Below, piece after piece: positions 49,501 to 56,208 of a stretch of 56,208 nucleotides of DNA; position 1 is the first letter of the stretch; each line of letters begins with the position of its first letter. The position numbers and the translations under genes were made by a program. Source of the DNA: BRHc4a sp049325055 (lineage in GTDB: Bacteria; Bacillota; Desulfotomaculia; Desulfotomaculales; Desulfocucumaceae); contig JBMOPB010000060.1 of assembly GCA_049325055.1 (NCBI GenBank), positions 1 to 56,208 on the forward strand, given 5' to 3'. Below the pieces are notes generated by a model. The model was not told the DNA's origin. It was given only the letters and a program-made list of their open reading frames with translations, and made no database searches.

Positions 49501-49553
49501 TGCAAACCCGGATCTGTCAAAAAGTCCACCTTCTTTTTATGCTTATTGATCAA
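46503..49553 (-). CDS. hdrA: Tandem HdrA-type flavoprotein (QmoA-like module fused to full HdrA)
   Basis: A 1016-aa protein. Residues ~26-445 are an HdrA/QmoA-like FAD module (VVGSGIGGMQAALDLAESG, FPTNDCSMCIL) with inserted clusters at Cys127-137 and Cys174-184. Residues ~467-590 are the HdrA N-terminal Fe-S domain (FVCNCGINIGSV, VASCTPRTHAPLF). A second FAD domain starts at ~608 (VVGGGASGMTAALSLAEQG). The C-terminal ferredoxin has clusters at 952-962 and 983-993. It therefore carries two probable FADs and at least four [4Fe-4S], as expected for the bifurcating core. TTG 49553 lies almost on top of GGGGAG, so the exact start is uncertain. It lies 12 bp after the hdrA-nfnB gene. Confidence 0.93.
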   Translation of the reverse strand: MINKHKKKVDFLTDPGLQKNNGTTGAVLVVGSGIGGMQAALDLAESGYMVYLVERRPSIAGTMPMLDKTFPTNDCSMCILSPRVVDIGSHLNIEVITLAELTGLTGGPGNFTATIKKHPRFVDIDLCVSCGRCETACDQVVRNDFNQGLDTRKAIYKPYPQAFPNSYVIDGENCISCGSCASKCPRKAINLEMKDETVQLSVGAVILSPGFEIFDARERGEFGYGVYQNVVTSIEFERLLSASGPFQGHLVRPSDHREPRKVAFIQCVGSREPGRERNYCSGVCCMYATKEAIVAREHVPGLESAIFCIDVRAYGKGFEQYYERARGEYGVRYVKCMVSSVKEMPQTGNVMIRYRSDDGAFFEEEFDMAVLSVGLKPPGQIRSLADAAGIELDEFGFCTTGVLPGTTTRPGVFVAGTFAGPKDIPETVIDGSAAAGYASRLLQDSRGTLTKSRPDIPEKDVTGETPRVGVFVCNCGINIGSVIDVPSVVKFAKGLKGVVFAEEFLFACAQDSIEKIKRRIRSQSLNRIVVASCTPRTHAPLFMNAIREAGLNQYLYEHVNIREHSSWVHRNYPDRATAKARDLVKMAVSRAVRLSPIETTYTEINKNCLVVGGGASGMTAALSLAEQGFGVYLVEKENSLGGQLAGMNYTLDGLNPVEILAELTGKITKNTNIKVFTGAEVAEASGFPGNYRTRIRVGKNFEEIAHGAVILANGASEAATTEYMYGTSGRVLTQKEFEKKMAAGELNEIKNVVMIQCVGSRNAQRPYCSRICCSQAVKNALKIKKQRADTNVYVLYRDVRVYGLNEKYYTEARSVGVGFFRYDPGNEPVVSASGDKISVEFDDIVTGFRLAVDADVLVLSTGIDPSPDNEKLSRLFKVPLNSEGFLLEAHLKLRPVDFAADGLYLCGLAHSPKLLSESIVQSNAAAMRAASLLAKDKMENVAITAFVQEDNCVGCGICVNVCSYNARYLDEFSGVAMVADVLCQGCGACVAACPSGASQQKGYEKDQMMAMMREAL

Positions 49554-49565
49554 ACTCCCCGATCT

Positions 49566-52500
49566 CTAGCTTATCGACGCCCAGAGCGCTGCCAGCATTT
49601 GCCCCTTCTCAAAACCTTTCTGCTGTGTTGCGCCGTTGGGGCAGGCAACCACACAGGCTCCGCAGCCCTGGCAGAGGACTTCGGTTACGGTGGCCACTTT
49701 TTGCTTTTCGTTAATACTTCTTGCATTGTATCCGCAGGCCTTGACACAGACCCCGCATCCTGCGCACTTCTTGGTGTTGACCGTGGCCACGATGGGAACG
49801 TTCTCCAGCTTTTCCTTTGAAAGAAGTGTCACGGCCCGCATGGCCGCCGCATTGGCCTGGATGACAGTCTCCCTTACCGACTTTGGAGCGTGGGCGGTCC
49901 CGCAGAGGTACATGCCGTCGGCTGAAAAGTCAACAGGCCTCAGCTTCATGTGAGCCTCCAGTAAAAAACCGTCGGCGTCAAGCGGAACTTTGAAAATCCT
50001 GCTGAGTTTTTCATTGTCTTCACCGGGAGCCATTCCGGTGCTGAGCACCAGGAGGTCCGGCTCTATTGCCAGTGGCATGTGCAGTATATGATCTTTTATC
50101 GTCACTGCAAGCCTGCCGTCCGTTAAGCGTACATCAGGCCCCTCATTCTCTTCGTACCTGATGAATATGACTCCGCTCCGCCTTGCCTCGGTGTAGTATT
50201 CCTCCAGTAATCCGTATGATCTGATGTCCCTGTAGAGTATGAATATATTGGCCCCGGGGTTGGCCTTCTTCAGCTGCAGCGCGTTCTTCAGCGCCCCCTG
50301 GCAGCAAACCCTGCTGCAGTAGGGCCTTTCACTATTGCGTGAGCCAACGCACTGTATCATTACAACGCTTTTAAGTTCTCCCAGCCTGCCCGAGTGTATC
50401 ATTTCTTCCAGTTGGGTCTGAGTCACTACGCGGTCGCTTTCCCCAAGGTGGTATTGATTGGTTTTGACCTCACCGGAGCCTGTGGCCAGTATAACCACCC
50501 CGTGTTCCAGATCCCGGGCCGATCCGTTTACTTCCACCCTGGTTTTGTAATTTCCGGGGAAACCACTGAATTCTACCGGTGAAGACCCGGTTAAAACTTC
50601 TATCTTTTCATTGGAAACTACTGATTCAATTAACTGTTTTACAAATTCCGAGGGGTCTGCTCCGCTCAGGGTGAATTTCATGTCCCTTACCCTTCCGCCC
50701 AGTTGACCTGTCTTTTCAAGAAGGTACACACTGAAACCCTGGTCGGCCAGTGACAGCGATGCCGTCATGCCGGCCACACCGCCTCCCACCACCAGCGCGG
50801 CTGGGTTTACTCCCACGTAGGAAGGGGCAACGGGCTTTAAGAGGCGGGACTTGGCCACGGCCATGCGCACCAGGTCCTTGGCCTTCCGTGTAGCCTCAGC
50901 GGGGCGCTCCCTGTGCACCCAGGATGAATGTTCCCTTATGTTGACGTGATCGTAAAGGTACTGATTGAGTCCGGCTTCTCTCAGCGCGCTCATAAACAGC
51001 GGGGCGTGGGTCCTGGGTGTGCAGGATGCCACCACCACCCTGTTGAGATTATGTTCGTTTATAATGGCCTTTATTTTTTCAATACTGTCTTGAGAGCATG
51101 TAAAGAGGAAACTGTCGGTGTACACCACATCATTAAGTTTTCCGGCGTATTCGGCAACCGCCGGCACATTTATCACACTGCCGATATTTATCCCGCAGTT
51201 GCATACAAACACCCCTATACGCGGCCTTTCGCGGCGCACGTCCCTCTCGGGAGGATATTCCTTCTTCCTGGTGCAGGTGCCGCGGCTTTCGCCCAGCAGC
51301 CTTGAAACATAACCCGCCGCTGCACTGGCTTCCACCACGGTTTCAGGGATATCCTTGGGGCCGGCAAAAATACCGCCGGCAAAGATGCCGTCCCGTGAAG
51401 TGATCCCCGGAGTGAACTCGCCGCTCTTGCTGAATCCGTAGCAGTCCAGTTCCACACCCAGTTTATTTGCCAGTTCCATTGAATCAGCAGTGGTTTTCAG
51501 TCCCACCGAAAGCACCACCAGGTCAAACTCTTCAGTGACCGGAACTCCGTCCTCGGCGGCATACCTTATCACAAGGTCGTTGCTTCCGTCTGTCTTACCC
51601 GTGACCTCGTATATACGGCTGTGTATAAACCTGACTCCGTGTTCGTCCCTGGCCCTGGTGTAATACCTTTCAAAGTCCTTTCCGTAGGACCTCATATCCA
51701 TGAGGAATATTGTAGTTTCCAGTGGGTCGTGGCTGTGCTCCTTGGCTATGACGGCTTCCTTTACGGCGTACATGCAGCACACCGAAGAGCAGTATCCCCT
51801 GCCAATCCTGTCATTTCTGGAGCCGACACATTGAATCCAGGCAATCCTGCGGGGCTCCCTGCCGTCCGAAGGCCTTACCATATGTCCCTGGTAGGGGCCC
51901 GACGCGCTTAATATCCTTTCGAATTCTATACTGGTTACCACGTTGGGCAGCCTTTTATACCCGAAGTACTCCAGTTCCGAAGGGTCGTAAGTCTCACCGC
52001 CGGGATTGAGAAGAACTGCTCCCACTTCCAGTGTTATTGTCTCATCCTGCATATCATGGTCTATTGCGCCCGGCAGGCACACCTTGACACATTCGAGACA
52101 CTGGGAGCACACTCCGCAGTTGAGGCACCTTTCAGCCTCCCGGGAGGCGTCGGCCTCCCCAAGGGCTGCAACAACCTCGTCAAAACCACGTATTCTTTCA
52201 TGCGGGTCGGCCTGGGCAGGCTCATGTCTTTTTATGGCACTCCTGGGGTGAGTGTCGGGAAAATCAACAACCTTATTATCTTCTCTCTCTTTATCCGCCT
52301 CTTGCTCCCTGGACATCTCACCGCCGCTCAAATAAATGTCAATTGAGTGCGCAGCCAGCTTTCCCGCCCCAATGGCCTCAATAACCGTGGCTGGGCCGGT
52401 GACAGCGTCCCCGCCGGCGAATACCCCGTCCAAATTGGTGCTCAGGGTATTTCTGTCGGCATCTATCCTGTTGCCCCTTCCCAATGCAGCTTCAAGTCCG

Positions 52501-54005
52501 CCGATTTTCTCCGGCGCCTGTCCCACCGCCACTATTACTGTGTCAACTTCAACACTGAACTGGCTGCCGGGTACTGCCACAGGGCTTCTTCTCCCGCTGG
52601 CGTCGGGATCACCCAGCCTGTTCTCGATAAATTCAATGCCGGTCACTACTCCGATTTCCCCTTTGAATGACTGGGGGCTCACCAGTGTCCGGAAAACTAT
52701 CCCCTCTTCCCGGGCCTCGTGAATTTCATCCCTGGCGGCAGTTATTTCCTCAAATGTTCTCCTGTAGTAAACCGTGACTTCCGCAGCCCCGTTCCTCAGC
52801 GCTGTCCTGGCCGCGTCCATGGCCGTGTTGCCGCCGCCTATGACCGCTACCCTGCGCCCTATTTCAACTTTTTGGCCGCTGTTTACCCTGGCCAGGTAAT
52901 CCACACCTATAAGAACACCATTTAAATCCTCACCGGGGATATTCAGCTTCTGCCCCATTTGGGCCCCGATGGCAACAAATACAGCATCATACCCCTGCTG
53001 CTTTATGTCATCAACGGTCAGTGCAGGTCCCAAGGGTGCGCCGGTTTTTATTTCAATACCCAGTTTTTTAAGCAGTTCTATTTCCTGATCCACTATTTTT
53101 TTGGGGAGCCTGTATTCCGGAATCCCGTACCTTAGCATTCCCCCGGCCTTTTCCCTGGCCTCAAAAACCGTTACGCCGTAACCCTTCAGCGCCAACTGGT
53201 ACGCCGCCGACAGCCCGGCAGGTCCCGAACCTATGACTGCCACCCTTTTGCCGTTTTTGGGGGCCGCTTCCGGGAGTGGTAACAAATCTGGATTTTGATA
53301 AGCCACATCAGAGGCAGTCCTTTTTAAATGTCTGATATTGACCGGGGAGTCAACCTTTCCGCGGTAGCACGCGGCTTCACACGGATGGGTGCATACCCTG
53401 CCGCAAACCGCAGGAAGTGGGTTATCCCTGTATATAGTTTGCCATGCCTCAATGAATTTTTTCTGCTTGATTAACTGTACATAACCCTGAACGTTAATGC
53501 CGGCGGGGCAGGCATTCCGGCAGGGCGGGATTCCCCTCCTGTCAATGGCAAATGTGGTGGGCATGGCCTGGGGATAAAGCTTATACGCGGCCTTCCTGTT
53601 CCCCAGTCCGGCATCAAATCCGTTTGGAACATCCACCGGGCACACCCTGGCGCATTCTCCGCAGCCGGTGCATTTTTCCATGTCAACATAACGTGCCTTT
53701 TTAGCCACCTTAACGTTAAAATTACCGGGCGAACCATCTATACTTTCCACACGGGCCCCGGTAATCAACTCGACATTAAGGTGCCGACCCACATCAACAA
53801 GTTTTGGTGAAACAATGCACATGGCGCAGTCGTTGGTGGGAAAGGTCTTGTCCAGCCTTGACATGAGACCGCCTATGGCAGTCTTTTCCTCTACCATGTA
53901 CACCTTTATTCCCGATTCCGCAAGGTCGAGGGCGGACTGCATGCCGCTTATTCCACCGCCAACTATACATACTGCCCCTTTTTTGGAAGCACGGGCCTCT
54001 GTCAC
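49566..54005 (-). CDS. HdrA-type flavoprotein with inserted GltD/NfnB NAD(P)H module
   Basis: A 1479-aa fusion. Residues 11-155 start an HdrA/QmoA-like FAD module. Residues ~157-560 are a complete GltD/NfnB-type unit: Fe-S N-domain (CRNAC, CGRVCTHPCEAAC), FAD site VAVIGSGPAGLSAAYQLA, NAD(P)H site VAVIGGGNTAMDAARTALR with VYYRR, and VFAGGDAVTGPATVIEAIG. At ~627 the interrupted module resumes (CLNCGVCSQCLECVKVC). From ~930 a full second HdrA follows (FVCNCGINIGSV, FAD site ~1071, C-terminal ferredoxin). Three FADs are predicted. GTG 54005 is chosen because GGAGG lies 8 nt upstream. First gene of the operon; it likely links NAD(P)H to Hdr. Confidence 0.92.
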   Translation of the reverse strand: MTEARASKKGAVCIVGGGISGMQSALDLAESGIKVYMVEEKTAIGGLMSRLDKTFPTNDCAMCIVSPKLVDVGRHLNVELITGARVESIDGSPGNFNVKVAKKARYVDMEKCTGCGECARVCPVDVPNGFDAGLGNRKAAYKLYPQAMPTTFAIDRRGIPPCRNACPAGINVQGYVQLIKQKKFIEAWQTIYRDNPLPAVCGRVCTHPCEAACYRGKVDSPVNIRHLKRTASDVAYQNPDLLPLPEAAPKNGKRVAVIGSGPAGLSAAYQLALKGYGVTVFEAREKAGGMLRYGIPEYRLPKKIVDQEIELLKKLGIEIKTGAPLGPALTVDDIKQQGYDAVFVAIGAQMGQKLNIPGEDLNGVLIGVDYLARVNSGQKVEIGRRVAVIGGGNTAMDAARTALRNGAAEVTVYYRRTFEEITAARDEIHEAREEGIVFRTLVSPQSFKGEIGVVTGIEFIENRLGDPDASGRRSPVAVPGSQFSVEVDTVIVAVGQAPEKIGGLEAALGRGNRIDADRNTLSTNLDGVFAGGDAVTGPATVIEAIGAGKLAAHSIDIYLSGGEMSREQEADKEREDNKVVDFPDTHPRSAIKRHEPAQADPHERIRGFDEVVAALGEADASREAERCLNCGVCSQCLECVKVCLPGAIDHDMQDETITLEVGAVLLNPGGETYDPSELEYFGYKRLPNVVTSIEFERILSASGPYQGHMVRPSDGREPRRIAWIQCVGSRNDRIGRGYCSSVCCMYAVKEAVIAKEHSHDPLETTIFLMDMRSYGKDFERYYTRARDEHGVRFIHSRIYEVTGKTDGSNDLVIRYAAEDGVPVTEEFDLVVLSVGLKTTADSMELANKLGVELDCYGFSKSGEFTPGITSRDGIFAGGIFAGPKDIPETVVEASAAAGYVSRLLGESRGTCTRKKEYPPERDVRRERPRIGVFVCNCGINIGSVINVPAVAEYAGKLNDVVYTDSFLFTCSQDSIEKIKAIINEHNLNRVVVASCTPRTHAPLFMSALREAGLNQYLYDHVNIREHSSWVHRERPAEATRKAKDLVRMAVAKSRLLKPVAPSYVGVNPAALVVGGGVAGMTASLSLADQGFSVYLLEKTGQLGGRVRDMKFTLSGADPSEFVKQLIESVVSNEKIEVLTGSSPVEFSGFPGNYKTRVEVNGSARDLEHGVVILATGSGEVKTNQYHLGESDRVVTQTQLEEMIHSGRLGELKSVVMIQCVGSRNSERPYCSRVCCQGALKNALQLKKANPGANIFILYRDIRSYGLLEEYYTEARRSGVIFIRYEENEGPDVRLTDGRLAVTIKDHILHMPLAIEPDLLVLSTGMAPGEDNEKLSRIFKVPLDADGFLLEAHMKLRPVDFSADGMYLCGTAHAPKSVRETVIQANAAAMRAVTLLSKEKLENVPIVATVNTKKCAGCGVCVKACGYNARSINEKQKVATVTEVLCQGCGACVVACPNGATQQKGFEKGQMLAALWASIS

Positions 54006-54047
54006 AATTACAGCCTCCAATCGTTACGCTTCTAGTGGGGATTACTA

Positions 54048-54424
54048 TTTCGCTACAAAAGTGAAATTACGAATCCTCTTAACCAAAATTATACCACCAC
54101 TATTTATACAGAATCAAGTATTTCAGGAACTAAAATTACGCTATTACTATATATTACGAAATATAAACTATATTTATTAGTTGCGAAAATGGAAAATAGT
54201 ATTCTCTACATATCACACATAAAAGTCCCTTTATTTCGGGGCTTCCGGCTGATCCTGTTTTGCTGCAGTAGCTGTCAGGCAGACGACATTAATAGTTATA
54301 AAGTCACTTATACCGGGAATGCGGGGCGTTTAGCGAAATTCACTTATTGGCGAAATTAAAGGCTTCTGCACTTTTCACTGAGTAAAAATCACATTTTATT
54401 AATTTTAAGTTTTTCGCTAATAGG
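54048..54424. promoter_or_regulatory. Cluster of TAGCGAAA-like motifs between the Hdr operon and the sensor gene
   Basis: Copies (either strand): TTTCGCTAC 54048-54056, TTACGCTA 54135-54142, TTGCGAAAA 54181-54189, TTTAGCGAAATT 54329-54340, TTGGCGAAATTAA 54347-54359, TTTTCGCTAATAGG 54411-54424. Most lie upstream of the -35 of the Hdr promoter, two as an 18-bp direct repeat. They may bind a regulator. The 468-bp region 54006-54473 has no gene. Confidence 0.45.
54088..54117 (-). promoter_or_regulatory. Sigma-A promoter of the Hdr operon
   Basis: On the minus strand, TTGATT (54117-54112), an 18-bp spacer and a perfect TATAAT (54093-54088). The expected start is near 54080, giving a leader of about 75 nt before the GTG start of the hdrA-nfnB fusion gene. 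Confidence 0.7.
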
Positions 54425-54473
54425 TATTTGTCAATAAACATCGAATATTTTTATTATTTGGGAGTGATATAAA

Positions 54474-56208
54474 TTGAGTATAGACAAAAAAATATACTCC
54501 GCTTTAATTGCCTGTTTCTTGCTGATCCTCGGGGTTAGCATTTTATTTGCTATTCCACGGGTTATAGATAATTACCGGATGTCTGTGCAGGATTCGCTGG
54601 CCGCTGATGTGGCCGGGAGGTTCAATACATACCTTTACGCAGCAGCGGCGGAAATGGCGGAAACAGCCTCCAGCCCCGCGTTGCAAAGCTGGGAGCCCGG
54701 TGGTAGGCAGCCGGACCTTTCACAATTGAAGAATGGCCTGTCGTTTTTCTTCAACGATTTTTTTCTCTTTAATAGTTCCAGCGAAATGATAAAATCATCC
54801 ACGGCATATTCAGCCCGGCTTAAATTGCCCATGGATCGCCGGGCAGCCCTCCATAAGCCGGGCAGACCTTTTCCTGCGGTTGTCACTGGGCCTGACGGAA
54901 TAAAAACAATAGCGCTGTGTGTTCCCTTGTTTAACCAGAGGGGGCAGCAGAGCGGGTGGCTGGCCGGGTCACTTAATACAGGCGTTCTCCGTTCGGGGCA
55001 AACCAATTTTTATCTTGCCGGCGATAAATTTCTGCTGTACTTATGCGATGGCGAAGATCTTATTCCCCTCTTTGAGGGACAGGCAGGAAAAGCGGAAACA
55101 GAGGGCCTGAAAGCCATGAAAAACCCATCGGCCGCCAGGCGCATAAACATCGGAAATATGTCAATGGTATCGGCAGATGTTGGTTATCCGGGCTGGTCGG
55201 TGGTTGCAGTGATGCACCGCGCCCAGTCAAATGCCGTTTTAGCCGGGGAAAACATTAAAATTACGCTGCCGCTTGTGTTGATTTCGCTGATTCTTGTGGT
55301 TTTGACAGCCCTTTACATGAATAACCTGTTAAGTCCGGTTATTAAACTGCTCTCAAAGCTGGGCAGTGCTTTAAACGGTGACATCCGGGCAGGCGTTGAT
55401 TCCCTCCCAAAGGGACTGGATGCGGCCATCGGAAGCATGAAAGTTTTGGAGAGCGTGCCAATAGGCATCATGGTGGTGGATACCGGGGGATTCATAAGGT
55501 ATTTTAACAGCGAGGCCGGCGAAATAACCGGGCGGGAGCCTTCTTCGGTGACTGGAAAGCCGATGAAAGACTTCTTTCCCAACAATTACTACAACTACAC
55601 CATGGAATCCATAGTGACACAAAGAGAATATCTTGGGTTGAGAAACATAATCATGGTGGATGACTTTTTCAAGGAACTGCTGCTGGATATAAGCCCCCTT
55701 TATAATAACGGCACAGTTACAGGCGCCGTGGCCACTTTCCAGGATGTAACCCCGCAGCGTAAAATGATAGAGGTTAAGGCCGCATACACCCTGGCAAGAG
55801 ATCTGGCCCTTCAAAAAGACCTTGATTCCACGGTGGAGGTAATAGCAAAGGCTGCGTCCGAGATGGCGGAGACCGAATATTCCGCGGTATTTATCGCTGA
55901 CCAGGATGGCAGCCTTCTTATTAAATCGTCCTTCGGGATCCCGCAAAAAACGGTTGATAAGTATAACTCCAGGCCTTATAAAACAGATGGGCCCGAGATA
56001 ACAGACCTTTACCGGAACAAGGCACCTCTTCTGCACGACGATGTCAGGAACAAGATAAATCTGAAGCCGATATTGATTGTGCCTGACGTGATGTCATTTT
56101 ATTCTTTCCCTATTTTTTGCGAAGATCATTTGATAGGGCTGATCAACCTGTACAGTCTGGAGAAAAACAAGCTTTCCAGGGACAGGATATATCTCATCCG
56201 TTCCCTTT
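54474..56208 (+). CDS. Membrane sensor protein with PAS and GAF domains (partial, runs off window)
   Basis: An open frame of 578 codons without a stop to the window end. The TTG start follows GGGAG at 9 nt. Residues ~8-31 are TM1 (IYSALIACFLLILGVSILFA). An extracytoplasmic sensor region (~32-262) follows, then TM2 at ~265-288 (ITLPLVLISLILVVLTALY). A PAS domain lies at ~325-430 (SVPIGIMVVDTGGFIRYFNS, ending ATFQDVTPQRKMIE) and a GAF domain from ~450 to the edge. The output domain (kinase, GGDEF, phosphatase or sigma-54 activator) is beyond the window. It is divergent from the Hdr operon and could regulate it; this is inference from position. Confidence 0.85.
   Translation, partial: MSIDKKIYSALIACFLLILGVSILFAIPRVIDNYRMSVQDSLAADVAGRFNTYLYAAAAEMAETASSPALQSWEPGGRQPDLSQLKNGLSFFFNDFFLFNSSSEMIKSSTAYSARLKLPMDRRAALHKPGRPFPAVVTGPDGIKTIALCVPLFNQRGQQSGWLAGSLNTGVLRSGQTNFYLAGDKFLLYLCDGEDLIPLFEGQAGKAETEGLKAMKNPSAARRINIGNMSMVSADVGYPGWSVVAVMHRAQSNAVLAGENIKITLPLVLISLILVVLTALYMNNLLSPVIKLLSKLGSALNGDIRAGVDSLPKGLDAAIGSMKVLESVPIGIMVVDTGGFIRYFNSEAGEITGREPSSVTGKPMKDFFPNNYYNYTMESIVTQREYLGLRNIIMVDDFFKELLLDISPLYNNGTVTGAVATFQDVTPQRKMIEVKAAYTLARDLALQKDLDSTVEVIAKAASEMAETEYSAVFIADQDGSLLIKSSFGIPQKTVDKYNSRPYKTDGPEITDLYRNKAPLLHDDVRNKINLKPILIVPDVMSFYSFPIFCEDHLIGLINLYSLEKNKLSRDRIYLIRSL

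Overview
The window looks like chromosome of an anaerobic, endospore-forming Gram-positive bacterium, most likely a Desulfotomaculum/Pelotomaculum-type Peptococcaceae member. This is inferred from gene content: SpoVA proteins, a YhcN lipoprotein, DUF1657 proteins and a SleB-type cortex hydrolase; a selenocysteine tRNA; Hdr, NuoEF-type and 2-oxoacid:ferredoxin redox enzymes; the cobalt-early (anaerobic) cobalamin pathway; and frequent TTG/GTG starts behind GGAGG-type ribosome sites. Species cannot be fixed by reading alone.

Layout. 0.1-3.1 kb (minus): hemA, a precorrin-2 dehydrogenase gene and a polyprenyl diphosphate synthase. 3.4-3.5 kb (plus): selC, tRNA-Sec with anticodon UCA. 3.5-7.6 kb: a HAD phosphatase, YnfA-like membrane protein, chemoreceptor and membrane-anchored Mrr-like protein. 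7.7-10.1 kb (plus): a NuoE/NuoF-type NADH-oxidising pair. 10.2-12.3 kb (minus): ddl and an isolated 2-oxoacid:ferredoxin oxidoreductase beta subunit. 12.4-16.2 kb: a spore cluster (YhcN, SpoVAE, SpoVAD, SpoVAC, DUF421, two DUF1657) resembling the spoVA2mob heat-resistance operon. 16.3-20.4 kb (minus): purL with a PurS-like N terminus, purQ and an ArgA-like GNAT gene. 20.5-28.5 kb: mixed genes (UspA, polynucleotide kinase/phosphatase, RNase HI, O-methyltransferase, starch-binding domain, DUF3786, P-loop/Asp23 fusion, SleB). 28.7-36.1 kb (minus): a compact cobalamin operon cbiD-E-T-L-F-G-H-J-X-C with many stop/start overlaps. 36.1-43.2 kb: DnaD-like, cysteine hydrolase, HAD, gapA, ExoD, YaiI/YqxD, murI. 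43.3-54.0 kb (minus): a six-gene redox operon. 54.5 kb to the edge (plus): a truncated PAS-GAF membrane sensor.

The most interesting region is the 43.3-54.0 kb operon. It encodes a 1479-residue HdrA-type flavoprotein with a complete GltD/NfnB-like NAD(P)H module inserted in its first HdrA half, a 1016-residue tandem HdrA, an MvhD protein, an FrhB-like iron-sulfur protein, HdrC and HdrB. The mvhD frame is interrupted by a TGA inside the conserved GG-x-H-x-G-D-C-H-Y motif. It continues in frame for 73 more codons, and a perfect 8-bp stem-loop begins 12 nt after the TGA. With selC in the same window, this reads as a selenoprotein that a standard annotation would truncate. No hydrogenase gene lies beside the operon, so it is best read as a candidate NAD(P)H-linked, hydrogenase-independent, flavin-based electron-bifurcating or confurcating heterodisulfide-reductase-like complex. 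Its reaction is inference. A good sigma-A promoter precedes it, and repeats of a TAGCGAAA-like motif fill the region it shares with the divergent sensor gene.

HemA and precorrin-2 dehydrogenase make and oxidise the tetrapyrrole precursor. CbiX and the other Cbi enzymes turn sirohydrochlorin into the corrin ring. The NuoEF pair and the ferredoxin oxidoreductase subunit fit the same low-potential, ferredoxin/NADH-centred metabolism as the Hdr operon.
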